Assembly: GCF_029945805.1 (NCBI RefSeq)
Contig: NZ_JAQSDH010000044.1
Coordinates: forward strand, 62,001 to 126,000
DNA from: Flavobacterium sp.
GTDB taxonomy: Bacteria > Bacteroidota > Bacteroidia > Flavobacteriales > Flavobacteriaceae
DNA length: 64,000 nucleotides
Reading direction: 5' to 3'
This document shows positions 35,561 to 46,216 of this stretch, one piece after another. The position numbers and the translations under genes were made by a program. The notes below the pieces were generated by a model that was not told where the DNA came from, searched no databases, and saw only the letters and a program-made list of their open reading frames with translations. Position 1 is the stretch's first letter; each line of letters starts with the position of its first letter.

Positions 35561-36643
35561 ATGAAAAAAATTTTCTCACAAATCCAAGGTTTTACTTTCC
35601 TGACACTAGTACTTTGTGGTACTGCCTGCAACGGACCCGCTAAAAAAGATCTGCCAAAAGAAAATGACCATCCAAAACTTATAAAAACTATAGGGAACCC
35701 CAAATATGGCAATGTTACTTGTAGCCTACTGGATAAAGAAGGCAATCTTTGGTTTGGCACTACAGAAAATGGGCTATTTAAATACGATGGAAAAGCATTT
35801 CGTCAATTTTTGGTGGCCGATGGATTAAACAGTAATGCGATCAACGACATCTTGGAAGATAAAGTGGGTAAGATTTGGGTTGGCACTAAAGATGGAGTTT
35901 GTCTTTACGATGGTAAAACATTCGCTAAAATCCAGATTCCTTTACCAAAAAACCTACCGCCGAACAAAAACAAGTTCCATCAAACGCATATTGTACATGA
36001 TATTATGGAAGACAAAACAGGGAAACTTTGGTTTGCAACCATAGACGGTCTTTACATCTACGATGGTAAATCCTTTACTCTGTTTTTAATTGATGAAGCT
36101 GCAAATGGTTTTTTGAGCAGTAACGATAAGGTTGAACGCATTTTAGAAGACAAAAAAGGTAATATTTGATTTGGTGGACGAACCAATGAAGGTGTTTTTA
36201 GATACGATGGGAAATCTATAATTCATTTTAAACTACAAGAACTTACGCTTCAATTCGATTCACGTCAAGTCAGTCATAGTTGGGCATGGCCTCAATTGCA
36301 AGATAAAGACGGCACTATCTGGTTTAGCAATTGGGCTGGAGCCTACCGTTATGATGGCAAAACATTTACAAGTTTTACAAAAAGTGATGGTTTGGCAGGT
36401 TCTAACGGCTTAGTTGCAAAGATTATAGAGGACAAAAACGGCAACCTTTGGTTTGGCGGCGATGGTGGTCTTTCTCGTTACGATGGAAAATCATTTCAAT
36501 GTTTTAAAAATGGATTAATCAATTCTTGGATTTGGACAATTTTGGAAGATAAAACTGGAAATCTTTGGGTAGGTACCAGAGAAACAGGCCTCTACCTTTT
36601 CAATGGAAAACAATTTATTACTTATTCGGAATATAAAAAATAG
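35561..36643 (+). pseudogene. Propeller-repeat lipoprotein interrupted by TGG-to-TGA
   Basis: One continuous frame of 361 codons with lipoprotein signal (lipobox GTAC, C23) and seven repeats of the two-component-regulator-propeller type: G-x-[IL]-W-[FV]-[GAS] ... [YF]-[DN]-G-K. In repeat 4 the invariant Trp codon is TGA (36167-36169), while the frame continues unbroken (FGGRTNEGVFRYDGK) to 36643. Seven repeats would close a beta-propeller. Either a fresh pseudogene or a sequence error. Homologues sit in periplasmic sensor parts of hybrid kinases; here there is no kinase, so the intact form would be a free lipoprotein. Confidence 0.8.
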
Positions 36644-36702
36644 CTTAAAACCAACTAATAAAAAAATTGTAACAAGAAACACAAATAAACAAAAGTAATG
36701 AA

Positions 36703-36770
36703 CCGCTAACAATCGTTTTGTGAGATGGCGAAATATGTAGTAAATTCACCTTACTCTTTGGCAAGTAATA
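36703..36770 (+). repeat. Pocket repeat, copy 4
   Basis: From CCGCTAACAATCG through GATGGCGAAATATG and TAAATTCACC to CTTTGGCAAGTAAT. Closest to copy 2. It lies between the broken propeller gene and the metalloprotease. Confidence 0.6.
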
Positions 36771-36816
36771 AGTTCGTCTTCAAATGAAGGAGTATACTAT
36801 CTATTAATTTAATTTT

Positions 36817-37785
36817 ATGAATAAACAATTTTTAATTTTAGCTCTAAGTTTTACGATTAACTCTTGCTTGTTTTCTCAGACTAAAAATTCTATAGTTTCA
36901 ACTATTGATGTAACAAATTTTTGGGTTGCTTATGACAGTGTTCAAAAAACTACTGATCGCACTAAACAATTAAAATTCATTCAAGAATTATATCTAGACA
37001 AAGCTTCCGAAGGGTTGCAAGATTTTATGATTGCTCGAGAACATTCGGCCAAAAGACATTTAGATAATATTTTGAAATATCCTAAATTTTGGATTTCTAT
37101 ACGACCTCATACTATTGAAATTGAAACGCACAAGAAAGAGATTAATAAATTAATGTCTCGATTTAAAAAATTGTATCCTAGCTTTAAACAACCCGATGTT
37201 TATTTTATGATTGGTTGCTTAAATTCTGGCGGGACAACAACGAAAGATAAAATTCTAATAGGTTCAGAAATTGCGTGTGCAAATAAAAACGTTGAAGCGT
37301 CTGAAGTTAGCGCTTGGCTTCGAGAAGTATTTGCACATAGAATTACTATTGTTACTATGGTCGCACACGAAGTTGGACACACACAGCAAGTCAATGGCGA
37401 TAGTGAAAACGACGGTAAATCAAATTTATTAGGCTATTGTATTGGCGAAGGTTCTTGCGATTTTATCGCCGAATTACTTGTAAAGAAACCGATAAAGTCG
37501 CCTTACATGATCTACGGAAGTGCCCATGAAAAAGAGCTTTGGAAACTATTTGAAGTTGAAATGTTTGGTCAAGAAACTGAAAATTGGTTGTATAGTGGAG
37601 ATGAAGCACCTAACGGTAACGCCGATTTAGGCTATTTTATGGGCTACAAAATTTGCAAATCCTATTATGAAAATGCAAAAGATAAAAAAAAGGCACTTAA
37701 GGAAATAATTGAATTGGAGTACACGCCGGAAAGTGTAGCTAATTTTTTAGTTCAATCCAAATATCCTGAAAAATGGAATAAATAA
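36817..37785 (+). CDS. Exported zinc metalloprotease-like protein (DUF2268/GldB-like)
   Basis: 322 residues, signal peptide 1-20. Zinc motif HEVGH within MVAHEVGHTQQ near residue 188, and a downstream EGSCDFIAE near 217 with the third ligand, in the arrangement of DUF2268-type gluzincins, a group that includes the GldB-like proteins of flavobacteria. Mature protein otherwise helical. Located after the pocket repeat, accessory context. Substrate unknown. Confidence 0.75.
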   Translation: MNKQFLILALSFTINSCLFSQTKNSIVSTIDVTNFWVAYDSVQKTTDRTKQLKFIQELYLDKASEGLQDFMIAREHSAKRHLDNILKYPKFWISIRPHTIEIETHKKEINKLMSRFKKLYPSFKQPDVYFMIGCLNSGGTTTKDKILIGSEIACANKNVEASEVSAWLREVFAHRITIVTMVAHEVGHTQQVNGDSENDGKSNLLGYCIGEGSCDFIAELLVKKPIKSPYMIYGSAHEKELWKLFEVEMFGQETENWLYSGDEAPNGNADLGYFMGYKICKSYYENAKDKKKALKEIIELEYTPESVANFLVQSKYPEKWNK

Positions 37786-37858
37786 AAAAGGCGTTTATGC
37801 ATGCAGCATATTTTATTTTCGATAATTTAAAACTTAAAGAAATAAGTACGTAATAATC

Positions 37859-38491
37859 ATGAACCACAAACAAAATACGATACAAACTTGGAATAAGTTG
37901 GCACAAAAGTACCAAGATAAATTTATGGATATTCGCATTTATGATGACTCCTATGATCTGTTTTGTGCGGCTGTAGCCAATGAAAATGCGTCCGTTTTAG
38001 AAATTGGCTGCGGCCCTGGAAATGGTACCAAATACTTATTGGATAAACATCCAAACTATAAAATTTTAGCAACTGATGTAGCTCCGAGTATGATTGAATT
38101 GTGCAAAATAAATGCGCCAACTGCTCAATTTCAAGTTATAGATGCCACAGCAGTTCATCAGATTAAACAGAAATATGATGGTATATTTTGCGGTTTTTGT
38201 ATGCCGTATTTATCTAAGGAAGAATCGATTCAACTTATTAAAGACAGCTACACATTTTTAAATAATGGTGGTATATGCTACTTCAGCGTAATTGAAAATG
38301 ATTACGAAAAATCGGAAACACAAACGAGTAGTGATGGACAGCACAGCATGTTTGTATATTACCATCAAGCAGACTATTTACAAGCAGCTTTGGAAGAATC
38401 TGGTTTTGAAATACTGCATTTACTACGTGTTACTTATCCAAAACCGAATGCTATTTTCGATACCCATTTAATTTTTATCGCGTGTAAATAG
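37859..38491 (+). CDS. Class I SAM-dependent methyltransferase
   Basis: 210 residues, one Rossmann domain with VLEIGCGPGNGTKYLL (about 41-56) and an acidic residue after strand 2 (ATDVAPSM). No subgroup motif identifies the acceptor; UbiE/Coq5-like small-molecule enzymes are closest in style. Located after the metalloprotease with a 73-bp gap. Confidence 0.85.
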   Translation: MNHKQNTIQTWNKLAQKYQDKFMDIRIYDDSYDLFCAAVANENASVLEIGCGPGNGTKYLLDKHPNYKILATDVAPSMIELCKINAPTAQFQVIDATAVHQIKQKYDGIFCGFCMPYLSKEESIQLIKDSYTFLNNGGICYFSVIENDYEKSETQTSSDGQHSMFVYYHQADYLQAALEESGFEILHLLRVTYPKPNAIFDTHLIFIACK

Positions 38492-38586
38492 TCTCATAAA
38501 GTAGCTATAATTTACTTTAAAACATTTAATTTAAAACAATTGAAAATAAAATAGTTAGAGTATCTTTGGTTAGGTTTTTAAAACAA

Positions 38587-39960
38587 ATGATAAAAAAAAT
38601 AATTTCGGCAAAAAAAAACATTGGTCTTCTTATAGAAGACAAAATTAATAATGCATCCGAATTACTTCTTGCCAATAAAGAACTTGCCCTTCAAGTAGTT
38701 GAACGAGAAAAACGGGCTGCTGAACTCGTTATAGCCAATATTGAACTTGCCTATCAAAATGAGGAAAAAGAAAAGCGAGCTGCCGAGTTGGTCATTGCCA
38801 ATAAAGAATTAGCGCTTCAACTCACTGAAAAAGAGAAAAGAGCGGCAGAATTAGTTGTCGCCAATACAGAACTTGCTTTTCAAAATCAAGAAAAAGAAAA
38901 TAGAGCAGCAGAACTGATTATTGCCAACAAAGAACTGGCGTATCAAAATAACGAAAAAGAAAAACGCGCAGCCGAACTCATTATTGCTAATAAAGAATTG
39001 GCTTATCAAAATAATGAGAAAGAGCAACGTGCAGCCGAATTGGTCATTGCCAATAAAGAATTGGCTTATCAAAATAATGAAAAAGAAAATCGTGCAGCCG
39101 AATTGATAATTGCTAACAAAGAGTTGGCATTTCAGGTCATTGAAAAAGAAAATCGCGCAGCCGAATTAGTAATCGCTAATAAAGAATTGGCTTATCAAAA
39201 TCACGAAAAAGAAAATCGTGCGGCAGAATTACTTATTTTAAACAAAGAACTCGAGTCTTTTAACTTCATTTCCAGTCATGATTTGCAGGAACCTTTGCGT
39301 AAAATACAATCCTTTACAAGTAGAATTCTCAGTACTGAATATGATAATCTTTCTGAAAAAGGAAAATATTATGTGGAACGCACCAATGTTTCAGCACAAC
39401 ACATGCAAACTCTTATTAATGACTTACTTGCCTACTCTAGAACCACACCCAACAAGAGGAACTTCGAGAACAAAAATTTGCATAAAATTGTAATGGAATC
39501 GATAGCATCTCTCAAGGAAGAGATTGAGGAAAAACAGGCTGTTGTTGAAGTGAATGTTAATTCAAATGTATCTATTATACCCTTTCAGTTCAAGCAATTA
39601 ATTCAAAATCTTATTGGTAATTCTTTGAAGTTTTGTGATCAAAATGTTAAACCTCATATTAAAATTGAAAGCAATTTTGTAAAGCATACTACTGTTGATG
39701 CAAAAAAATCACTCTTAAAATCAGACCATCATCACATCCGTTTTAGCGATAATGGAATTGGATTTGATCCACAGTTCAAGGATAAAATTTTTGAAATATT
39801 CCAACGCTTACATCAAAAGAGCCATTATGAAGGAACCGGCATTGGTTTAACCATTGTAAAAAAGATAGTGAATAATCATAACGGAATCATCACAGCAAAT
39901 TGCAAACCAAATGAAGGCGCTGTTTTTGATATTTACATTCCCGCTCAACAATCAATATAA
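38587..39960 (+). CDS. Soluble sensor histidine kinase with 21-residue coiled-coil repeats
   Basis: 457 residues from the ATG at 38587. Residues 22-210 are nine copies of a 21-residue unit of the form RAAELVIANKELAYQNEEKEK. A partial tenth copy runs straight into the phospho-acceptor helix: H231 (SSHDLQEPLRKI) occupies position 21 of that unit. The ATPase domain follows with N box (LIQNLIGNSLKFC), G1 (DNGIGFD) and G2 (GTGIGLTI). No membrane segment and no PAS or GAF domain, so the repeat array is the only candidate input. No response regulator is adjacent. Confidence 0.92.
   Translation: MIKKIISAKKNIGLLIEDKINNASELLLANKELALQVVEREKRAAELVIANIELAYQNEEKEKRAAELVIANKELALQLTEKEKRAAELVVANTELAFQNQEKENRAAELIIANKELAYQNNEKEKRAAELIIANKELAYQNNEKEQRAAELVIANKELAYQNNEKENRAAELIIANKELAFQVIEKENRAAELVIANKELAYQNHEKENRAAELLILNKELESFNFISSHDLQEPLRKIQSFTSRILSTEYDNLSEKGKYYVERTNVSAQHMQTLINDLLAYSRTTPNKRNFENKNLHKIVMESIASLKEEIEEKQAVVEVNVNSNVSIIPFQFKQLIQNLIGNSLKFCDQNVKPHIKIESNFVKHTTVDAKKSLLKSDHHHIRFSDNGIGFDPQFKDKIFEIFQRLHQKSHYEGTGIGLTIVKKIVNNHNGIITANCKPNEGAVFDIYIPAQQSI
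38650..39216 (+). repeat. 63-bp in-frame tandem repeat array in the kinase gene
   Basis: Nine 63-bp units encode the 21-residue repeats. Unit-to-unit identity is higher towards the 3' half (units 5-9), consistent with recent expansion there. Confidence 0.9.
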
Positions 39961-39990
39961 AAAAACTCCCAAGGGTTCACTTGGGAGTTT
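39961..39990. terminator. Bidirectional terminator between kinase and ABC-F gene
   Basis: AAACTCCCAAG and CTTGGGAGTTT with loop GGTTCA; A run on the left side provides the minus-strand T run. Confidence 0.92.
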
Positions 39991-39993
39991 ATA

Positions 39994-41664
<1,671 letters not shown>

Positions 41665-41761
41665 TTAGGTGATAATCGTCCCTTTTTTACATTGATATTT
41701 AACTAATGATTAACAGAGAAATCAAAAGTATCAGGCTATTTTTGTTTATTAGTCTCAAATT

Positions 41762-43171
41762 ATGCACAAGATTACCACTATAAAAATTTTAAGTCTACTA
41801 ATTCCGATGCTCGCGCTTTTTAGTTCATGTAAAAATGAATTTAAAGGTTATGAATATGTCGCCTATTTTGGTGGTGAAGTGGTAAATCCAAATACCCGTT
41901 ATGTTCTTTTCTGTAAAGAAAATGAGGTGCTAGATACTTTAAAACTAGACAAGAATAATCGTTTTTTCGTACAGTTTGATTCCTTAACACCAGGACTTTA
42001 CAGTTTTAGACATGAACCCGAATATCAATATATTTATTTTGATAAAAACGACAGTATTATGGTGCGTGTCAACTCAAAAGATTTTGATGGTTCAGTATTT
42101 TATTGTGGTCGTGGCGATGAAAAAAATAATTTCCTGATGGAATTGTATTTAAAAAACGAAAAGGATCGAAACAAAATGTTTGAGTTTTTTGATGACAATT
42201 TTGAAGATTTTTCGAAGGAAATCGATTCTACTTATTCAAAATCAACTGCATTTTATAATCGTAAAAAAGGAGAAATTAAATGGAGCGATGACTTTGATGT
42301 TTTTGCCAAGGCATCATTAGATTTCAATTACTATTCGAAAAAAGAATTATATCCGTTGGTTCATAAAATCAGAACTGGAGTAGATTTGATAGAAAAGTTA
42401 CCCGGAGACTACTATGATTATAGAAAGAACATCAATTTTAATAATGCTGAACTTTCAAATTATGCGCCTTATGTGATGTATTTGTCTAACATGCTCAACA
42501 ATATGGGGACGATAAATTATCACAATCACTTTACTGAAAAAGATTTGGCCTTGAAAACCAACATTAATAAAATGAATATTGCGGATACGCTGATCAAAAA
42601 TGATAAGTTAAAAAACAACATTTTGAATAATATTGCTTTTACATACTTGCTTGAAGATCAGAATATGGCAAACAACAATAAATTCTTAGAAACCTATAAT
42701 AAACTTTCTACAGACAAAAGTAAAAAGAACGAGATCACGACGATTTGCAATGCGATAAAGATGCTCGAAGTTGGCCAGCCTTTACCAGAAGTAATTTTGA
42801 ACGATATAAGTGGTACTAAAATCACATCTTCAAGTGTATGCAAACCCAATACGGTTTTTTTCTTTTGGACTGTAAATGCTAAGGCGCATTTCGAATCGGT
42901 TCACAGAAAAGTTATGGCATTAAAAACAAAGTTTCCGCAATATAATTTTGTGGCTGTAAATATCAATGACAGTGCAGAAGATTGGAAAAAAGTTTTATCA
43001 TCTTATAAGTTCGATGGCATAACAGAACTACACTGTTCCGATTTTGAAAACATTAAAAACAAATGGGCAATTAATAAAATTCATCGAACTATAATTATGG
43101 ATCACAAAGGCTTGATTAAAAATGCTTTTGCCAATATTTTCGATTCACAATTTGAGGATAACTTGAAGTAG
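41762..43171 (+). CDS. Lipoprotein with thioredoxin-like domain lacking CxxC
   Basis: 469 residues. Lipobox FSSC (C23). Residues ~30-130 are beta-rich and resemble the DUF4369-type domain that precedes TlpA-like thioredoxins in Bacteroidota; a helical middle follows; residues ~335-469 form a TlpA/AhpC-like fold (LPEVILNDISGTKI ... TVFFFWTVNAKAH). Where TlpA has WCxxC the sequence is WTVNA, so the redox pair is gone. Probably a binding or structural role in the periplasm. Confidence 0.78.
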   Translation: MHKITTIKILSLLIPMLALFSSCKNEFKGYEYVAYFGGEVVNPNTRYVLFCKENEVLDTLKLDKNNRFFVQFDSLTPGLYSFRHEPEYQYIYFDKNDSIMVRVNSKDFDGSVFYCGRGDEKNNFLMELYLKNEKDRNKMFEFFDDNFEDFSKEIDSTYSKSTAFYNRKKGEIKWSDDFDVFAKASLDFNYYSKKELYPLVHKIRTGVDLIEKLPGDYYDYRKNINFNNAELSNYAPYVMYLSNMLNNMGTINYHNHFTEKDLALKTNINKMNIADTLIKNDKLKNNILNNIAFTYLLEDQNMANNNKFLETYNKLSTDKSKKNEITTICNAIKMLEVGQPLPEVILNDISGTKITSSSVCKPNTVFFFWTVNAKAHFESVHRKVMALKTKFPQYNFVAVNINDSAEDWKKVLSSYKFDGITELHCSDFENIKNKWAINKIHRTIIMDHKGLIKNAFANIFDSQFEDNLK

Positions 43172-43202
43172 ACTTCTTAGACTTTTTAGACTTCTTAGAT
43201 AT

Positions 43203-43239
43203 AAAAAATCCCGATGCTATTTAAGTATCGGGATTTTTT
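43203..43239 (+). terminator. Terminator
   Basis: AAAAAATCCCGAT and ATCGGGATTTTTT around an 11-base loop. Just upstream (43171-43198) AGACTTCTTAGA-like short repeats occur. Confidence 0.9.
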
Positions 43240-43300
43240 GTATTTATTATTAAACTGTTCACTAATCCCGAAACTTCGAGACTAATCGCTGAATACTATT

Positions 43301-43957
43301 TTACTTATTTCCTTTTTCGTAATCAGCTATAAATTGAGCCAAACCAATGTCTGTTAATGGATGTTTCAGTAAACCTAATATTGATGATAACGGACCCGTC
43401 ATCACATCAGCACCAATTTTGGCACAGTTCACCACGTGCATAGTGTGACGTATAGAAGCGGCTAAGATTTGAGTTTCAAAAGCATAATTATCATAAATCT
43501 CGCGAATTTCTTGAATCAATCCCAAGCCATCCGTAGAACAATCGTCTAATCTTCCTAAAAATGGAGAAACATAAGTTGCACCCGCTTTTGCCGCCAATAA
43601 AGCTTGACCCGCAGAGAATACTAAAGTAACATTTGTTTTAACGCCTTTATCTGAAAAATATTTACAAGCTCTGATTCCTTCTTTTGTCATTGGTAATTTT
43701 ACCACGATTTGTTCATGTAAATCAGCCAACTCCTCGCCTTCCTTTATCATTCCATCATAATCAACAGCGTTTACTTCAGCACTGACATCGCCATCTACTA
43801 TGTTGCAAATGTCAACATAATGTTTCAGGATGTTGTTTTTTCCTGTAATTCCTTCTTTTGCCATCAACGAAGGGTTTGTAGTAACGCCATCAAGAACGCC
43901 TAATTCCTGAGCTTCTTTGATTTCTTTTAGATTGGCAGTGTCAATAAAAAATTTCAT
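43301..43957 (-). CDS. fsa: Transaldolase family, fructose-6-phosphate aldolase-like
   Basis: 218 residues, the short TalC/FSA type. Schiff-base lysine K87 (VVKLPMT), D6 and N28 (TTNPS) are conserved, and the [17 protein letters not shown] stretch is intact. It may act as transaldolase (sedoheptulose-7-P plus glyceraldehyde-3-P) or as fructose-6-phosphate aldolase; sequence alone does not separate the two. Its 5' leader contains a structured element at 43987-44048. Confidence 0.9.
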   Translation of the reverse strand: MKFFIDTANLKEIKEAQELGVLDGVTTNPSLMAKEGITGKNNILKHYVDICNIVDGDVSAEVNAVDYDGMIKEGEELADLHEQIVVKLPMTKEGIRACKYFSDKGVKTNVTLVFSAGQALLAAKAGATYVSPFLGRLDDCSTDGLGLIQEIREIYDNYAFETQILAASIRHTMHVVNCAKIGADVMTGPLSSILGLLKHPLTDIGLAQFIADYEKGNK

Positions 43958-43986
43958 AATATATAATTAAGTGTTGTTTCTGTTGT

Positions 43987-44048
43987 GGGCGTTCCCCTAA
44001 CGGGTCAGGCTATCCGCAGTGCATGGCACTTGCTCCTATCCTTAACGC
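43987..44048 (-). ncRNA. Structured leader element (possible Flavo-1-like RNA)
   Basis: Read on the minus strand: outer stem GCGTT/AACGC, a hairpin AGTGC-CATGCACT, the repeated word GGATAG on both sides, and a second hairpin CCC-GTTA-GGG. It lies about 30 bases ahead of the fsa start. I recall elements of this plan (GCGTTAGGGATAG ... GCGGATAGCC ... AACGC) as dispersed in flavobacterial genomes; it may be the Flavo-1 motif, not verified. Confidence 0.5.
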
Positions 44049-44071
44049 AATCGTGTACAAAGTTACATATT

Positions 44072-44197
44072 CAATTTCAAAAATCAATAGCAATTTCAAA
44101 AATCAATAGCAATGTCAAAAATCAATAGCAATAGCAATGTCAAAAATCAATAGCAATGTCAATTTCAAAAATCAATAGCTATTTCAAAAGTCAATAC
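44072..44197. repeat. 19-bp minisatellite
   Basis: Six units of CAATTTCAAAAATCAATAG (variants CAATGTC..., CTATTTC...) at 44072, 44091, 44110, 44135, 44160 and 44179, with two 6-base fragments between. No spacer-repeat alternation, so not CRISPR. Followed at 44230-44260 by CATTGACATT words that can pair with the repeat. The gap 43958-44259 holds only this and the leader element. Confidence 0.85.
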
Positions 44198-44259
44198 CAA
44201 TGGAAAAATTAAACTGATATATTGAATATTTTCATTGACATTGTAATTGTCATTGACAT

Positions 44260-45063
44260 TTACAGTTTATAATGATTCATCAGCATCTTTTCGTAGATTC
44301 TGTCTGGTAAAATTCGTTTTAAAACAATAGAAAATTTCTGCATAAACGCACCCACTTTATAGTGTAGTTTTGGACTTTTACTGTTGATAATCTCATAAAT
44401 TGCTAGTGCCATTTCGTCTGGATTGTTTCCACTATCGACATGTTCATCCATTTGACTCAACGTATTTCCGTATGGGATTTCATAAGCTGAACCCACAATC
44501 AACGGAGCATGAAATCTTCCGGAAGCAATGTTGGTAGCAAAATCACCTGGAGCGACATTTGTAATATTGATTCCAAAACTTTTCACTTCCATACTTATGG
44601 CCTCGGTTATAAGTTCCAACGCACCTTTAGACGCAGAATAAATTCCACGATACGGCAATCCCATATAACCTGCGATAGAAGTAATATTGATAATCAAACC
44701 CGATTTTTGTTCTCGCATTTGAGGCAAAACGGCCTTAATCACTTCAATAGGTCCAAAGAAATTAGTCTCGAAATTATTGCGCATTTCGCTGGTTGGAATT
44801 TCTTCAATGGGTCCCGTAATTCCAACACCTGCATTATTAATCACAACATCAATTCGACTAGAAATTGATATTACTTTGGCAACCGCAAGTTGAATACTTT
44901 CTGCATTTCGAACATCCAAAGCGATTAATGGAAATACAGAATTGGTGATTTTTTCAGGATTTCGACTGGTTCCGTAAACCGTAAAACCTTTGTGGAATAA
45001 AAACTCTCCGATGGCTTTCCCAATTCCGGATGAACCGCCTGTAATTACTACTACTTTGCTCAT
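44260..45063 (-). CDS. Short-chain dehydrogenase/reductase
   Basis: 267 residues, classical SDR. NAD(P) loop GGSSGIGKAIG (9-19), NNAG at 76-79, catalytic S129, Y142 and K146 (YSASK). R34 in TSRN suggests NADP preference. Substrate unknown; members act on sugars, ketones or lipids. Upstream of fsa on the same strand but separated by the minisatellite. Confidence 0.93.
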   Translation of the reverse strand: MSKVVVITGGSSGIGKAIGEFLFHKGFTVYGTSRNPEKITNSVFPLIALDVRNAESIQLAVAKVISISSRIDVVINNAGVGITGPIEEIPTSEMRNNFETNFFGPIEVIKAVLPQMREQKSGLIINITSIAGYMGLPYRGIYSASKGALELITEAISMEVKSFGINITNVAPGDFATNIASGRFHAPLIVGSAYEIPYGNTLSQMDEHVDSGNNPDEMALAIYEIINSKSPKLHYKVGAFMQKFSIVLKRILPDRIYEKMLMNHYKL

Positions 45064-45163
45064 TTTTTTTTAGATAAAAGAGGATAGACAATACTTAATA
45101 TCCGATAAAATATCTATCATCTATTCGTCTATTATCTATCAGTTTATTTTGGGTTAAAGATAC

Positions 45164-46162
45164 TTAGTTTAATTGTATTCCTAAACCCGGTTTTTCGCTC
45201 AGACAAATTTTACCAAATACGATTTCGCTCCCTTTAGCAATATCATTTGCAATAAGATTTGCACCATCTAAATCGGCGTAATCGCAATACGGAGCCAAAA
45301 CTGCAGCAGCGGAAATTCCGATGGACGATTCGGTCATACAGCCAATCATAATTTTATAATTTAGTGCTTTGGCAGCGGAAATCATTGCTAAAGCAGGAGT
45401 CAATCCCCCACATTTTACAAGTTTTATGTTGATACTTCTGTAATGGTGTTGTAAATCGTTTAGTACTGAACTATCCTGACAATCTTCATCTGCCATCCAA
45501 TTTGCAAATTTTGTAGCATGTAAGATTTCATAATTGGTAGCATCTGGTTTCATGGGTTGTTCAATATACGAAAATTTAGAAATCGCTTCATTATTTTCGA
45601 GCCAAAGGCAATGCTCTTTAGTGAAACTTCCGTTAGAATCTAAAGCCAAAGTTACCTCTAATTCTAATAATCTTGTAATAGCTTTTTCATCAAAATGATT
45701 GCATTTCACTTTAAATTTGGACCAATTCGATTTTTGAATTTTCTTTATTTGACTTTCAACGATATCAACACTTATTGTAATAGAAGAATCCGGAAGTTTA
45801 GCATAATCGATGGCATTTAGTTGCAAAAAACTTTTCTTTTCGATTTTGCCAAATAGATCCCAATATGCGCAATCTAAAGCTGAACGCAGGAAACTTGGTA
45901 AATCAAATTGCAAAAGGAAATCGTAAAAATCAGTCGGATAAAGTATGTTCTGACTTTCAATTTTAGATTTTATTTTGGTTAAAATAACTTCAAAATCAGT
46001 AAGACTTATATTGTAATAATCTATAGCTGTACATTCGCCGTAACCTTTGCTTCCATTCTTTTCAAGCGATACTACTAAGGCTTCTCTGTGTGTGTAATTT
46101 CCATAAGCGATGGCAAAGGTTTCTTTGAGTTGAAATCGTACTATTTGCCATGCTAAAACCAT
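45164..46162 (-). CDS. Dipeptide epimerase (enolase superfamily)
   Basis: 332 residues from the ATG at 46162 (MVLAWQIVRF). Enolase-superfamily barrel: K-x-K near 155 (FKVKCN), metal ligands in LALDSNGS, SYIEQPM and WMADEDC, and the second catalytic Lys in NIKLVKCGG. This set is typical of L-Ala-D/L-Glu epimerases that recycle murein peptides. A longer frame from 46237 would cross the SRP RNA and its terminator, so it is excluded. Confidence 0.9.
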   Translation of the reverse strand: MVLAWQIVRFQLKETFAIAYGNYTHREALVVSLEKNGSKGYGECTAIDYYNISLTDFEVILTKIKSKIESQNILYPTDFYDFLLQFDLPSFLRSALDCAYWDLFGKIEKKSFLQLNAIDYAKLPDSSITISVDIVESQIKKIQKSNWSKFKVKCNHFDEKAITRLLELEVTLALDSNGSFTKEHCLWLENNEAISKFSYIEQPMKPDATNYEILHATKFANWMADEDCQDSSVLNDLQHHYRSINIKLVKCGGLTPALAMISAAKALNYKIMIGCMTESSIGISAAAVLAPYCDYADLDGANLIANDIAKGSEIVFGKICLSEKPGLGIQLN

Positions 46163-46170
46163 TGGTGTAA

Positions 46171-46197
46171 AAATAAAAAATCCCGAGAATTTCGGGA
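46171..46197 (-). terminator. Terminator of the SRP RNA gene
   Basis: TCCCGA/TCGGGA stem with T run on the minus strand, located between the RNA 3' end (46217) and the epimerase start. Confidence 0.85.
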
Positions 46198-46216
46198 CGC
46201 TTTTTTTGAAAAAAAT

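Noticed and set aside
38650..39216. Mobile or CRISPR-type repeat
   Set aside because: Units are 63 bp, in frame and continuous with the kinase coding sequence.
44072..44197. CRISPR array
   Set aside because: Units are 19 bp, directly adjacent without unique spacers, and no cas genes are near.
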